Program-made: the position numbers and the translations under genes
Shown here: one piece after another, positions 13,401 to 27,300 of the stretch
Position numbering within the stretch: position 1 is the stretch's first letter
Layout: each line of letters opens with the position of its first letter
Notes under the pieces: generated by a model
Database searches by the model: none
The model's input: the letters and a program-made list of their open reading frames with translations, nothing else
What the model was told of the DNA's origin: nothing
From: Nectonema munidae
Taxonomy: Eukaryota > Nematomorpha > Nectonematoida > Nectonematidae
Length of the DNA: 64,000 nucleotides
Direction: 5' to 3'
Assembly (NCBI GenBank): GCA_030549495.1
Contig: JAUIRK010000839.1
Location: 37,685-101,684 of the forward strand

Positions 13401-15195
13401 TTAAAGGCCTGTTCTATCAATACATAAATATGCATAAAGGTAAATTCTCTTATGAAATATTATTGTCTATTTTTTTTAAAAAAATTGTTGAAAACCTAGG
13501 TGCAAAATGATTTTAATTTTGCAACGTTATTGACAATTTTTTAGGTTTCCAAACCCATTTTTAGCGAATTCATCAAATGTCAAATGTAATAATAATAAAT
13601 ATAAATAGTATATGCACTTTTGGTGAATACATTTTGAAAGTTTATTAAAGTCAACTGAGATTCTCTATACGGCGTCATCGTTCTTCGATGAAAAAAAACT
13701 CGTTATTTCTGAGATTATATTAGTTTTTATTTTCAAATTTAACTCATTCTGTTTTGTGTTTAAATAATTTTGGTATTTAAGGTTATATTATCCTTCGGAT
13801 AAAATTATAGTTGAGTCAAACAATTTAAAATCCAATGTCTAAAATTTTTTATATCAGAAAAAAATCCTTGATTTAATATATAAAAATTATAGTAAAATAC
13901 AAGGAAGACGTTTTACTTGAAAATTACAATAAAGTATATCATAATACAAATTTACTGTGTAAAATTGTCACACTGTTACCATCATGAAGTTGTCAAAGAA
14001 GTATCGTCGTGACATTTTAAAAATGTCCATAAATAATAAAGTAAATATTATTTTTATATAATGAATGACTTTTTACATTGTTTATCTCTGTATGATCTAT
14101 ATTATAAATTTGTGCGCATAAATACATTGTGACCTTCAATAGTTTTTGAAAAATTCAATAAAGTCATTTTTTGGTAACGCCGTGACACTTTCTCTAACGT
14201 TCACACAATTACGTCAATGAAATGTGAAAAAACTTAAAACAAAATTTTTTGATTCGATGAGGTTGAGATTGCTTGATGAAGAATAAATGATTTTTTTTTC
14301 TTAGATTTTGAAATTTTTACTTGTATTTGGTGCGGTAGTTGGCCTACCCTCCAACTTTGCAATCCCCGTTGAAACTTCAGCGTGGAAACGAAAAGCGGCC
14401 AATTGTTATCAATGATAAATTGACACTATATGATTTAATATCGAGTAAAGCGTGTGTTTTTGGCTGGGATATCAATTTTATTGTCTCCTGATTTTTTACT
14501 CCTACGAACGCGTTATTTGGTGATCGTGTTTGCTCGGTAAAAATATTCACTTCACTTTCGATAAATGAGAATATTCAAACCATCTCGTTGGTACATGTAA
14601 ACCTCTCGATATTAGATATAATTTATATGGTTGTGTCGTCTGTCCGCTGATGATTTTTTATGCGGAATGATTGATTTTTAGTCGTGTAGACGTATTTATT
14701 GATCTGTGTATCGAAATAGATTAATAAACTCTTGCAGTTTCGTTGAATACGCCTCACATTTAATCAATATATAATTAGCCTGTGTTGTCCTCATGCGTGG
14801 CATTTTCCAGGGACTATTTTTTCCTCCTTTCTTACCATCTTATTCTGTTCTCGCACTTATCTGGAATATTTTGTGTTGAGTGCAACAACCAATGATTGGC
14901 ATTATTAACTTGATTGACATTTAAACTTTTTTTTAATATTAGTAGTCGAGGGGCTTTGGCCCTTTCACCAGTCTAGTTAGGCCTTCTAGTGAAAAATATT
15001 GACCTATATATAACAGGAAAGAAGATATATGTTTAATGAAAATGAAGAAGCTTTGTTGTGAGATCTTAATTCATATACTTTTTTTAAATGTTTTGTCATG
15101 CCAACACTTTATTTCTTCGCTATGTTTTCTCTCTTTACAATAATAATAATAATAGATTGAGTGAGTTAATTTTTTTTTATAATTCTAATTTTAAG
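13401..15195. other. non-coding sequence upstream of the first recognised SLC6 exon
   Basis: Presumably intron. The part from 14330 to 14900 is less AT-rich but shows no SLC6 TM1/TM2 coding and no other domain. Confidence 0.35.
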
Positions 15196-15340
15196 GAATA
15201 GGATATGGCACAACTGTCATTGTGTTTCTCTTGAATACCTACTATCCCATTGTACTCTCCTGGGCTTGCCTCTATCTCTTTTACTCTTTCCGAAGAGAAC
15301 TTCCTTGGAGTAGATGCAATAATGAATGGAATGATGAACT
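15196..15340 (+). CDS. SLC6 exon: TM3 and start of EL2
   Basis: Begins mid-codon after ttttaag and ends mid-codon before gtatgt. It reads [20 protein letters not shown] and then the [15 protein letters not shown] segment. The first cysteine of the conserved EL2 disulfide lies here; its partner is the second residue read in the next exon. The preceding exon should end in a single G, so a 5' exon is required. Confidence 0.93.
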
Positions 15341-18300
15341 GTATGTTTCTTTTTTTCTTTCATAATTTATATCAATTATATAATTTTTCTAGTGCTAAAA
15401 CCAAAACACATGATTTCCACTAAGTAGGCATCTTTCAGCGCTATGCTGTTTTTTCCCTGGGAAATTTTTTTATCTTATTATGAATAGAAGAAATTTTTTA
15501 AGTTTATTATAAAGTAAAATGCAAGCAAAAAAATAAAAAAGCAATTATAAAAAGTTTGTTGGAAATCAAAAATGCTAAAAATTGAATTTAACGCTTTGAG
15601 CACCGAACTAACTTTTTAAGAATAATCGCCTGCTTTCTTTTCAATGGAATTAAAAATTCATAGTTTGAATCAGAGTATTTTTATTTCTTGCATCACTTGT
15701 CTCACGAAAGATAAAATTTAAAGGTAATCTTTTATTTACGAAAAATGGAATTAATAATTTTTTAGTTAAATGAAAATTTAAATGCTAAGTTTATTATTAA
15801 CCTTGTATACTTTTTTTCGACAAAGTTAAAATTTGAAAGTAAGATGAATTTTTCAAAATAAAGTGTCTAGTTTTCAATTTACAAACAAATTTATAATGAA
15901 AATTGTTATAATACAAAGCAACCTAGCTTCTTTTTAATATTACATTTTCCCTCTAAAATAATGAATTAATCAAACTTATGACAAAACTATTTAGTTTTTT
16001 CTTTACCCTCTTTTTCTTTTATAAGAGACTTAAAAAAATTAGACTAAACTTCTACATTGAGAGTATTCAAAGTTTCTTCAGAAGTTTCCTAAGTTCAATC
16101 AATTTTTTGCTATTTATTTTGGAATTATTCAAATGACTTGATTTAATATCATTTCTTTAGCATGTTACTAATTTTGTTCGAGATAAATCATATATACCAT
16201 TTTTAGTTCTATTTTGTTCTTTTGCAATTCTATTTTGACTTTTGAAATAATATTTTTGAAATTTTGACCTTTCTATCTAAATAATCACATGTTTTTTTGA
16301 AATAAAATTTCCAAAAGGACAAAATAGAATTGCAAAAAGACAAAGTATAACTAAAAATGGTATAAAAACAAAAAAATCATCTTTTCCATCAATTTTAACG
16401 ATTATGGATTTATTAAGTGTTATCTGTATTCGATGATAAAGGAACTGTAGAATTTTACCAATATAATAATTTCCCCTAGTATGCTTTCCAACTGCGATGA
16501 TAACGATGCTCAAGAAAATGTAAACCAGTTGATATCATGTTGCGTTGAAGAGCATATAGAAGTTCTCTTTTTTCATATGACTTCTAAGCAACCTTTTGTT
16601 TACATATTCGTGGAAGTTTTTATAAATGTTTTTGGTTTTAGTTTATGAGGCTTTCAACCAAAGGATATTTCGTCTACATGGCCCTTTAATTTGATAAGTT
16701 TGGGGTAGGCAATATGCAACCCGCTAACTCTTTTTACGAGGCCATCCGTCCATCGTAAAATCAAAAAATTTTATTAAGAATTTTTCGTAAAATTTTCAAA
16801 ACTTCAACACACAAAACATTCAGTTTTGTGAAATTGCATTAAAAACGAGTGCCAAAAATCAAGCAAAATATCTGTGTGTAATTTAAGATTTATTTTTGCT
16901 TAAGAACACTCAATGAGACTTATGTATTACAATTTACCACTATGCTTTTGAAATTTTCATAGAACCGATTTTTTTCTGGACCGCTAAACCTTATGTAGAT
17001 TTTATTTTGATCCATAGCTCAACATCGTTGTCTACCTCTGTGATAAATATGTGTTTGATCTTTCAGTCAAAAAGTGTTTTGAACTGTTTGAGTAATCTTT
17101 CTAGCGTTTTTTTACAAAACTTTAGTCTATTTAATTAGATTAGGGTTATACGCTACACCAATGGGGGCGTTTGACGAAATTTTTCTCCTAAATTTTATAT
17201 ATATTTTGTTATATAATTCATAGTGAAAGTGTAACGATCAGAAAAATATTTTTATTCTTTTGCATTTGATCTTATTAACCAAGACATATCTTCTTTATTT
17301 GCCCAATCATAATGATACATTAATAAGATTGCCAAACGCTGATAAAAAAAGATACGTAAGACTCTTGCGTAAATATGGAATCTTTACGATGCGAACTTGA
17401 CATAGGCACATACTAACATCATTAGTGGGAATGAATTGTACGATTAGCAATAGAGCTGTTGTTACCTCTTTCTTGAGTGCAACCGTGTGATGATGAACTT
17501 GCATTACACCACACATTCTTTCCTTCTGTGTTGGAAAGGGTATATGGAACTGTTTGTTTGCGAAAATCCATGCTAAATAGCTTGGGTTGTGACCTTACTT
17601 CATTCAAATCAAATTTCGCTCAAAACTTACAAATAGAATTTTTTTCATTAAAAATTGATTGGATTTAAATATGCACTTCTGTCCACTATATTCTCATTTC
17701 GATATTTGCATTTTCTTATCATTATCGTAAAAACTAAAAAGAAATAATAATAATAATATATATTTATTCCGAAATTGTTCATTTTTACCAAATAATCTTA
17801 CAATGCGTCAATCAATATTTAAGAATTTAATTCACGTTGTACAATAAAAATGCCTGAAAAGGGAAAATGTCAATATTCCTGAGATTATTTAAAGTTTAGT
17901 TTTATTCTTGTCCTAGTATGATAAATTACCTTTATGTTTAATTTGTAGTAAATCATTTTCCAATGAAGCGATGAAGCCTTCCCGATTAAGTAACCATTTG
18001 AAAAAAATTCACCCTGACAAAGTTAACAAAGATGAACTGTATTGTATTTCAAAAATTTGAAGGAAAAACAAAAAATAATGTTTAAGTATTAATATTTCTA
18101 AAAGTTGAAATAATCTTGAAAAGGGTCTTTAGCATCATAAAATTTTTGTAGTAATTGCCAAATCAGGTAAAGCACATAATATTGGGGAAAATTTGATACT
18201 ACCTTGCATCATAGAATTTGTTGGCACAATGATTGGTTCATGTGATAATAATTTACTTTCATTTGTTTCTTTTATTAACAACACAGTGTTGGCAAGAATT

Positions 18301-21300
18301 AATGAAATGTCAAAAAACGTAGAAACTATGTTATGTGAGCAGTTAAAGTTTAAAGAATTTGTTTTACAGGTAGATGAATCTACAATGATCAGCAATCTGT
18401 TGCTTTTGCTTGCTTATGTTAGATACATTGATGACAATTCAGAATTTACATAGTAATTTTTATTTACGAAGTCTCTGGTTTGTGGTATAAAGTGTTCAAC
18501 AATTTTCAAGGTTGTAAAAAACTTTTTTCTTGAAAAAAGCATTTCATTGAAAAATATTTTGCGTGTGCAACAGACGGCGCATAGTCAATGTGTGGCCGTT
18601 GCATAATTTTTTTTAGTCCATTTGAAAAGAACTTCTGAAATTTTAACGGTTCATTCATGACAAACCTTTTCAAATCTTTACAAATTGTTATAAAAACAAT
18701 TAATAAAATAAATACCAGCTCATTTAAAGATAAGCTTTTTCAAAATCTTTCTAGGGAAAATGAAGAAGAGTTCAGCTCTCTTTTGATATGACTCTCGAAA
18801 GATTTTTTGAACTTTATAAGAGCATTTAAAAAAATTTCGTGACTTTTATCAGTTTCCAAATCTTAATTCTACTTTTAAAGAACGCATAAAAATTGATGAT
18901 GATGTTATAAAAGTGTACTTTGATCACATAAATTTATTAAAAATCGATATGGTGCAACGTTTCAAAGACTTGATTGATGTTCAAGTTCCTGAGTGGTTGG
19001 TGTTTTGATCCTTTCAAGTTTGATGTCCAAGAAATGAATTATTGACTGACAAAATGACATTGAAACAAAAGCTTCATTCACTTTATCATGATATGAAAAA
19101 TTCTAGGTAGAAAGGCGATATTTATATCCAAACCTTTGAAAGGAAATTAAAATCTTATTTTTCCGATTTCCTTCGCGACATACCTGGTGGAAACGGGCTT
19201 CAGTGCTCCGCTATATCTGAAAAACAAACAAAGAAATAAATTTAAAATAGATGAGACACGGGACTTAAGACGTAAACTTACAAAAATAAGTCTAATCTGA
19301 AAGAAATAATAAAAAATCATCAGCAGCAAGGAAGCCATTGAATTTTCAAGGATTTTTCATGGTTCATATTTTCTTGAATTTAATTTTTTATGAAAAATAT
19401 TTAATTTTGTCTTATTTTCTTATAAAAAATATTTAAATCGTTAAACATGGGTGAGCGGTGAAAAAAAAGTTTCAGTCAAAGAGGCGTTGGGAAGAAAAAG
19501 GTAGGAAACCACTGCGCTAAACGATCCGTTGATTTTAATAGTGATAGTATTTTGAAAAATTCTCCTATCATCGATCGATAAATGAATTTTTGACCTATAA
19601 ATTAACTAATTAACTAACTATCAAATAATATGTCCAATGTATGAAATTTATTGGTTGATGGATCATGATGGATGGGGCTTATCATAACAGTAATCTTTTT
19701 GGCTTATAATTCTAAATCCATCAGTTTACTGTTTTCTTTCAAAAATAAAAATTATAAAATATGCATTTTTCAAAATGGTTGCAGTTTCTTCATTTGCAGC
19801 TTTTCATCCAATTAATTTTTTCCTATTCTTTGTTTTGTGCTGTTGTGAGATGTGATAATGAAATATTTCTTCATACATATTTCCTCATTTTTCTCTTTAA
19901 TGCATTTCTTTTCCATTTGATTTTATCATCTCGTAGTCATTATTCTCATTGCATTTTTACCTCTAAATTCATTTTTTAAATCTTCATTTATGTCTTTTTT
20001 AAAACATCACTCCACTTTTTACTATTATTTAATAATTTTTCCTTCTTTATTGTCAAAATTCCTGTCTCATTAAATCTACCTCGCATACTATTGAAATGAA
20101 AAATTCTCCTCAAAAACATTTTTTAAGTTCGTATCCATTCTCCTTAAAAATATCTTATATTCAATTTATAGTGTTCTCTGGACCTTTTCAGCCCTACGAA
20201 TAAATGACCTACGATGCTTCATCTTAAGTCATTTTAAATTCATTCAAAAAAAGCGACGACCAATTTTCGAAATCCAATGCCTAAGAAGTTTTAACGGGTC
20301 AGTCCACCTTTTTAAAAAGGAGTCACTTTTTTGTCCTTTTAAAATGGATTTATATATCCGAGCTCATAGAGCCTTTATCAATATCTGCCCTCGCTTTCAA
20401 TCTTATCTTTCATAGTTTGTAGGTTCGCGTATATTTGTTTTTCCTGTCTCATCAAAAATGATTAACAAAGGTTAAACGTTTTTAAGGTTCATTAATTTTT
20501 TAATTCATTTGGAAAGAAAGGCAGGCCATTAGTTTTCCAAAAAATTTACGAATTGCTGTGCTTATTCTTCTTCATTTTAGTTGTGTTTCATACTTTGATG
20601 TTCCTTCAGCCAATCTCACAGAAAATGCAACCTATGTCGACGCAACTGTTCAATTTTGGGAGTTTGCAATTTTTTTCATATAATTTATTCCATTTTTTTA
20701 AAACGAATTTTATTTAAGACGTAAAATTCTACACCTTTCACCCGATATAAATACCCTTGGCAAGATTCAATGGGATTTGGCAGCATGTCTCCTATTAGTT
20801 TGGCTTGCGGTTTATTTCTGTGTTTGGAAAGGTGTTAAAGTCACTGGCAAGGTATTTATTTATTTTAAAATTCCAAGTTATGTTGTCTCTTGCATTACTA
20901 CGCCTAGTCGACCAAACAAATCATTTTCACGAAATTAAATTCAAGAATTTCACTTTTTGGCCTACGCCAATTTCAATAAGTGCTCAACCTATGGAAAAAA
21001 GAAGCTCTAAGTATCCAAAATTTTAAAAATGTTTATTCGCCAATTTAAATTCTCGCAAATTTGTTTTTGAAGCATACTTCGCCAAATTTTATTCTTGTGA
21101 GAATAAAGTTATTTACTGTAACTCAATGGTTGCGATTTTTATTTCATAGGAGGGAAGGTGTCCCATTGAACCTGAGAGGACTTTAATGGTACATCATTCT
21201 AAATTTTAAACTATCTATTCTCTGATTACAATGTTTATAGCTTTCTGCCTGCACCAAGCTAGAACAACGTATTATCACATAAAAAATTGCGTTGTTTCGT

Positions 21301-24300
21301 TCATATGGATATTATAGAAATTTAAGAATCGTTAGTGAATGAATTATGTACAAGTTTTTTCGAGAAATCTCAGTGAATTGTAACTCTTTTCTCATTTGAA
21401 TTACTGTTAGTTACGAGGACCTTTTTTTTTTAACATTCATCGTATTTTTCAACGATAGATTTACTATTTACCTAAACCGTATATTGACATTTTTTTATTT
21501 GATTTAGGGACCTTATTGATTTTAATCTTCAAAATTATTGTAAGTTGTGGCGGAAATATTTGTGCTCAAGTCATGATTATTTAGACAAAAAATTTTGAAG
21601 ATTTTTTTATTTTATTGTTTAAGGTTGTTCCAAGCAACATTCATACATAAGCAACCTATGCCTGTTTACACGATTTAATAAGTTAATATTATTTAAATTA
21701 GAAATTATAAATATAATTTGATTAAATATTAAATTTTGATTGTTCTTTCTAGTCTTCAATTTACTTTTTACAAATTTTCTTACTTTTAGATATTTTACTT
21801 ATTTGTATTTAAAATGATATATTCAAGCGAATCATAACGAAATGCAAAAAACTCTAGATAAAGAGTGAAGAAATTAAAATAAAAGTTTAAATTAATCCCA
21901 ATATTTTAGCTAAAAATAAAATTTATTTTTTTAATTTAAAATTATATTTGAATTAAATGTAATATGTTTTCAACAAGACAGAATATGATAATTTGGCCTA
22001 GAAAGTTCACAAATTTGTTTCATTACATAAATTTTAATGTATTAGATAAATTTTTGTTTATAATGATGACCATGATCTAAATATAGATCATTTAAAGCTA
22101 TAGTTGGTTTTTGCAGTATATTTTAGTGCTATATATACTTCTTGATATATTTTATAGTGAATTAATTCTAAGAAAAATTTAGCAACTCTCGTCCATACAT
22201 ATATATATATATATTATATCTGACATTTGAAATGTTGTTGGCTAAAATGAGTCCAAAGGAAAGGAGCAGACCGAAGAAAACTTCGACAGAAGTGGTAAAT
22301 GAAGATTTAAGAACATGGAATCTGAATATCGAAGATTGCAAAGACAGAAGATTATGGAGAAAGCAATGAAGGCTCACGACGTTTTCAGGGAGGTCTACCC
22401 TGAAAATGAAAAAAGACCTCTGAAAAATAAACGAATCATGCTATCTCAATTTGTAACTTTATTTCTCCAGTATTTTGTTTATGTTAAAAATAATGCCATG
22501 TTTTTACTTTTTTCAATGATGTGTTGCATTGAAAAAACAAAAAATGAATAAATTAAATGATGTAGAATATAATTAAACACTCTCTCACTTGAACACCACA
22601 CTTTTATTGTACATGACACTTGATCATAAGATTGTATTCATATCATCTTTAATAATAATACTTCAATCCTTAAAATAGTTAATTTTATCATTATATTTTA
22701 TTTCGGCTTAATAATAGACTTGGTAGTTTAGGAAATCTCAAAATTTCGCGATTTCGTAGAGTAGTGTTAAGCTATTTATCATATCCTATACCTCCTACTA
22801 AGATTTAAAAAAGAGTCAATCCACATTATTGAATTGAAATGCACAGTCAAAATAACATTACTTTTGACGTGAAAGATATTGGAACGTCTCAAAATAGAAT
22901 GTTCTTTATTAAATGAAGTATATTAATATAAAAAAAATCATTCACAAATGATTACTTCAACTTCTATCCTACACCAAAGAGATGGAAAAAGTAAAGAAAC
23001 TAGTGCGTTGTCAATGCATAAACTCTTTAGGTATAAACTTTAAGATAACCTAAAGATAATCTAAAGATAACTGTCGGTCTCGGAATGTGAATATCAAAAT
23101 AAAGGGAGAGGAAAAATTTGTGTCGGTTATCGGGGTTGTCGGATAAACAATTCCTGACTGTAATAATGGAAATTTTTTGATAAACAAAAAGACAACCAAA
23201 CAAAGTAAAGTCAAATTTTTTTTTGCTTATTTGCCACCGTTTTTGGAGGACTTCACATTTTCATGACGAATAGCACAGTTTTTCTGCATAACCAAGTTCT
23301 TGTTTTTCTGGTTTTCTTGTTAATCACACTATCTGCACTAAAGAGCATTTTTGAAATTAAATACTTGATTCCAAAAGTTTTATTAAAAAAGTGTAGTTAT
23401 ACGGATAATTTTGTTTCAATTTATTTTTATATATGCAATAAAACCTCAAGTGAACAACTTTTTATAAAGACGACTTATTTCTTTCTGTATTTTCAAATTA
23501 GTTTTTATTGAGGATGTCAATTAGTTTGTACGGTTTAATTAGTTAAGGAATTAGATGAAAAAAGTTTTTTACAAAACCGTTTAATTCAAAAGTATTGTTC
23601 ATAGTTCCTCTTTATCCTATATTATCCAGATTCGACCAGATTTTTACTTTCAAATTTTTATCCCTTTGAAAAGTTTTTTTAATATTATTTCTTGCATTAT
23701 ATCCAAGTTTAAAAACATGGCAAAAAGAAGTGCTCGAAAGTTTTATTTATTGACGATTCAAAAGATATAATACTGAGTCCAATATTTGACGATTATAATC
23801 ACTGTAAAAGTTTTGAAGGAAACAAGTCATACTTTTGGAAGAACTTCCTGGGGTGTATGAGTTTCCTTGTTTTAGAAGAGTTGAATGATTATAAAAGTAG
23901 AAATTTATTCCTAAAAAACACGATTAACGTTTTTATATTGATTTGTATGCAAGTAGCTATCCCGTGAAAGTAGCTATCTCGCCTACACTTGGGAAATTTT
24001 TTCTGTGATAAAGATGATAACTAAGGAATTATAATCGTTGAACAGTTCATGAAAGTAAATAGTTGTAACAATCAAAATAATTTTTATATCTCTCTCTCTT
24101 TTATTAAAAAACATCTTATATCGAATAAATTTCATCATACTTGTGAATATACTCGCTTGATCGATTTATTGATTGTTAGGCATTCTCCATTGTGATATTC
24201 AAACGAATAAGATTGAAATTTTATTTATTAAAACGTTAGATAAAATGCCCACTATTTCGACTTTGAACTCTATAATTTATAATAACCATAATATGAGGGG

Positions 24301-27300
24301 GGGGGCAAACAATTTTATACTTTTGAAAAAAGCGTGAATTTCAATTTTTGAGAATTATGTTTAACTGTGTTGTGGTGATAATGATGGACGACGCAAGAAA
24401 TTCCCAATAAATTTAAGAGAAAATGATAGAGAAATTTGTTCTGTGATCTGACGAATCGACAAATGCCCCATTTGTCCCGCCTTATGCTTGCGCATGCGAT
24501 AATAAGAATGATTGGGATAGAAATTGAAGTAATATAATAAAATAAATAATATATTTACCATTTTATTTTGTAATCTTAGGAATTCAACAAAAGCAACAAT
24601 TTATTTGAAATTAAAACTACTTTTATGTTATTGTAAGCAGTAAAATTTCAAGTTATGGAAGTCAAGTTTCTTTCCAGAGTTCTCATACTTTCAGAACAAG
24701 ACTAGCTAAAATATATTAGTAGTTCATTCATAAGAGATTTATTCAAAAACACCTGAGACTGATAAGTATTGATACATAGAAAAATTATTCAACTTTTGCG
24801 CAGACCAATTTGTTAATTTTGTTAATCTTTCCTATCCTTAACAGACTAATGAGTATGTAACATTTAAACATTTACGTTTTGTTTATGCAAATATAGTATA
24901 CTTATAATTACACAAATATTCTTCACGTATATAAAATTTTGGCCTAATTTTGTATATGCTAAGGTCTATAAGACACTTCGTTGGAAAAAATTTCAAAACT
25001 CCAAAGGATTCGTGTATGTCTTTGAAGTCTTGTTTTAATAATTTTGGCTTTTTTGTGATGTCAAAAAGAAAGTTTGATGTTTTGAATATTTTTTAGATTG
25101 TGTACTTCACGGGAACATTTCCCTTCATTCTTTTGACGATCTTGCTTATTCGAGGAGTCACTCTTGAAGGAGCGATTTATGGAATTAAGTACTACATTAA
25201 GCCTGACTTTTCTAAACTAGCGAACTCTCAAGTATTCTTTTCCTTCTTTATTCTAAAACAGTTTTTAAAAACTATTCCTTAATCAAACTATAACTCGTTA
25301 TTCTTACACTTCTGACACTGATATAGAATGCAATAAGAATTTTTCGTAGCCATATCTTCGTAACAAGTATGGTTAACATTTTGTTTTTCAAACTCAAATA
25401 TTCAATTGTTCAATACAATGAAGTAGAAAGTATGAATTTAAAGTAGTTTCTAACTTGAAGCTAATTAAAATATCGAAGTATAAGAACGTAGGTATTCAAT
25501 ATATATTTATAAATGTAACTTGGTTAGGCTAACATTTCGTATTTTTATTAACAAAGTATAGTTTACACGCCTTAGGCTGAAATGAAGACATAAAATGTTT
25601 GAAAAATAATGCTAATCCATCGAATTTTTTTTATGATCTTTAAATATATTTACAATTGTGTGTTGCCATCTTTCTCTTGATGGTGATGTCTTTCTAATTA
25701 GCAATTCTTCAAAAGGAAATAATTTTTTATATCGAAAAAATGTTTAATAATAATGTTTAACACTTGTAGCCGTTGTCTTACTTCAGAACTGTTGAGGATT
25801 TAGAGCAAGGCCCCCAAACTTTTTAGTCTATCTACCGCTTTTAAGAATTCCTATTTCTTATATCCCGGAATACGATGTCAATAAAATTAGTTATCATTAA
25901 ATAAGAGAAATTCGCTGCCAGATCCTGTAGAAATGTTACTCGTTTTTCTCTCCACTATTGTAATTATCCTCAATTATGAATAAATAATATGCTTCCAGTC
26001 ATCACATTTATCCATTGAGTACCAATGTTCCCAAAAGGATGCAGATAACTTCAGTAATCTATATTTATTTCTGTTCAAAACAAGAGTTGGCCTGAGTTTC
26101 CTTTGGCAACATTGGTACTAAATGCGTTTAAAAAGCTATAAAATAAAGTTGTATATTTTATCCTATGAAAAAATGAAACAAAATTAATTAGAGTGTAAAA
26201 TTTTTATTAACTTCCTTTAGACTCTAATAGCTATATTGACCCCATAAAAGTACTGTACACCGCTACGAGATCGATATCGACACTTTTTGGGATTTCTTTT
26301 TTAGAGAGGAAGGAGGCGATTGTGCGATCCTTGCCTTTTCCTTCTGCCAATTATTTGATCATATCAACGTATAGTTCACATCCTTAAGACGAAATTACAT
26401 AATATCTCTACTGTGTTATTCATTTACACTTCTTTTTTTTATATAAAATATTCACAAGAAGTTCATTTTAGAAATAGATATGCTTCTAATTGAGCGATGA
26501 AAAATTAACATTTATATCAACTAATTTTTCTTAACAAAATAATTCATAAACATTAAAACATAATTCATACACCATTAACGATTTATTCTAATTCAATATT
26601 CATTTATGATTAACATAATTCATACACACAACACCCGTAATCAAATCAATATTAAATTCTCTTATATCAGCTTTAATTTAACAGCTAATCCTTTGCTGCT
26701 TGGTTAAATTATACGCTAATAGTAAAACTTTATATCGTATGTTAGCCACTTGTGACACATTTTAAAGATGAAATGAAGGTTCAATTTGGTTAGAATATAA
26801 TATTCAACATTATTCATTCAATATATACAGAATATTTATCACTTGCAGGCACACACATTCATTGCCTGATAAAGTTCAAGATATTGTACATTTTTTTAAG
26901 AATAGTCTAATTGACCCATAAAATATGGTCCGCCCCTAGTCCCCAAAATTTCTGTTCCATCTTTTTAAAAATCTTGTCCATCCAGGTTGAGAATCACCAT
27001 ACTTCATATATTTATTATATTGTATTATATATAGTTTTTTAAAATTTAGGATATATAGATGAAGTGACGTTGTCATTAAATAAAAGACGCGGAATATGTT
27101 AATTGTAACAGAAAAACAGTAAAAAATCTCTATTCAAAAGTTGGTATAAGATAAATTTTGACCACTATGGTCATCAATAAATCTATACTACCATGACTGA
27201 AGAGGACGGATAACGATTTGTAGGGGGGGGGGATGAAATGCGTAAATAAATTTTTTTTCGAAGAAAATGCAGAGTGTTGAATGTATTATATAAGTGTAGA

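Noticed and set aside
17300-17670. Overlapping open frames on both strands
   Set aside because: No recognisable domain; overlapping frames on opposite strands suggest a chance open stretch.
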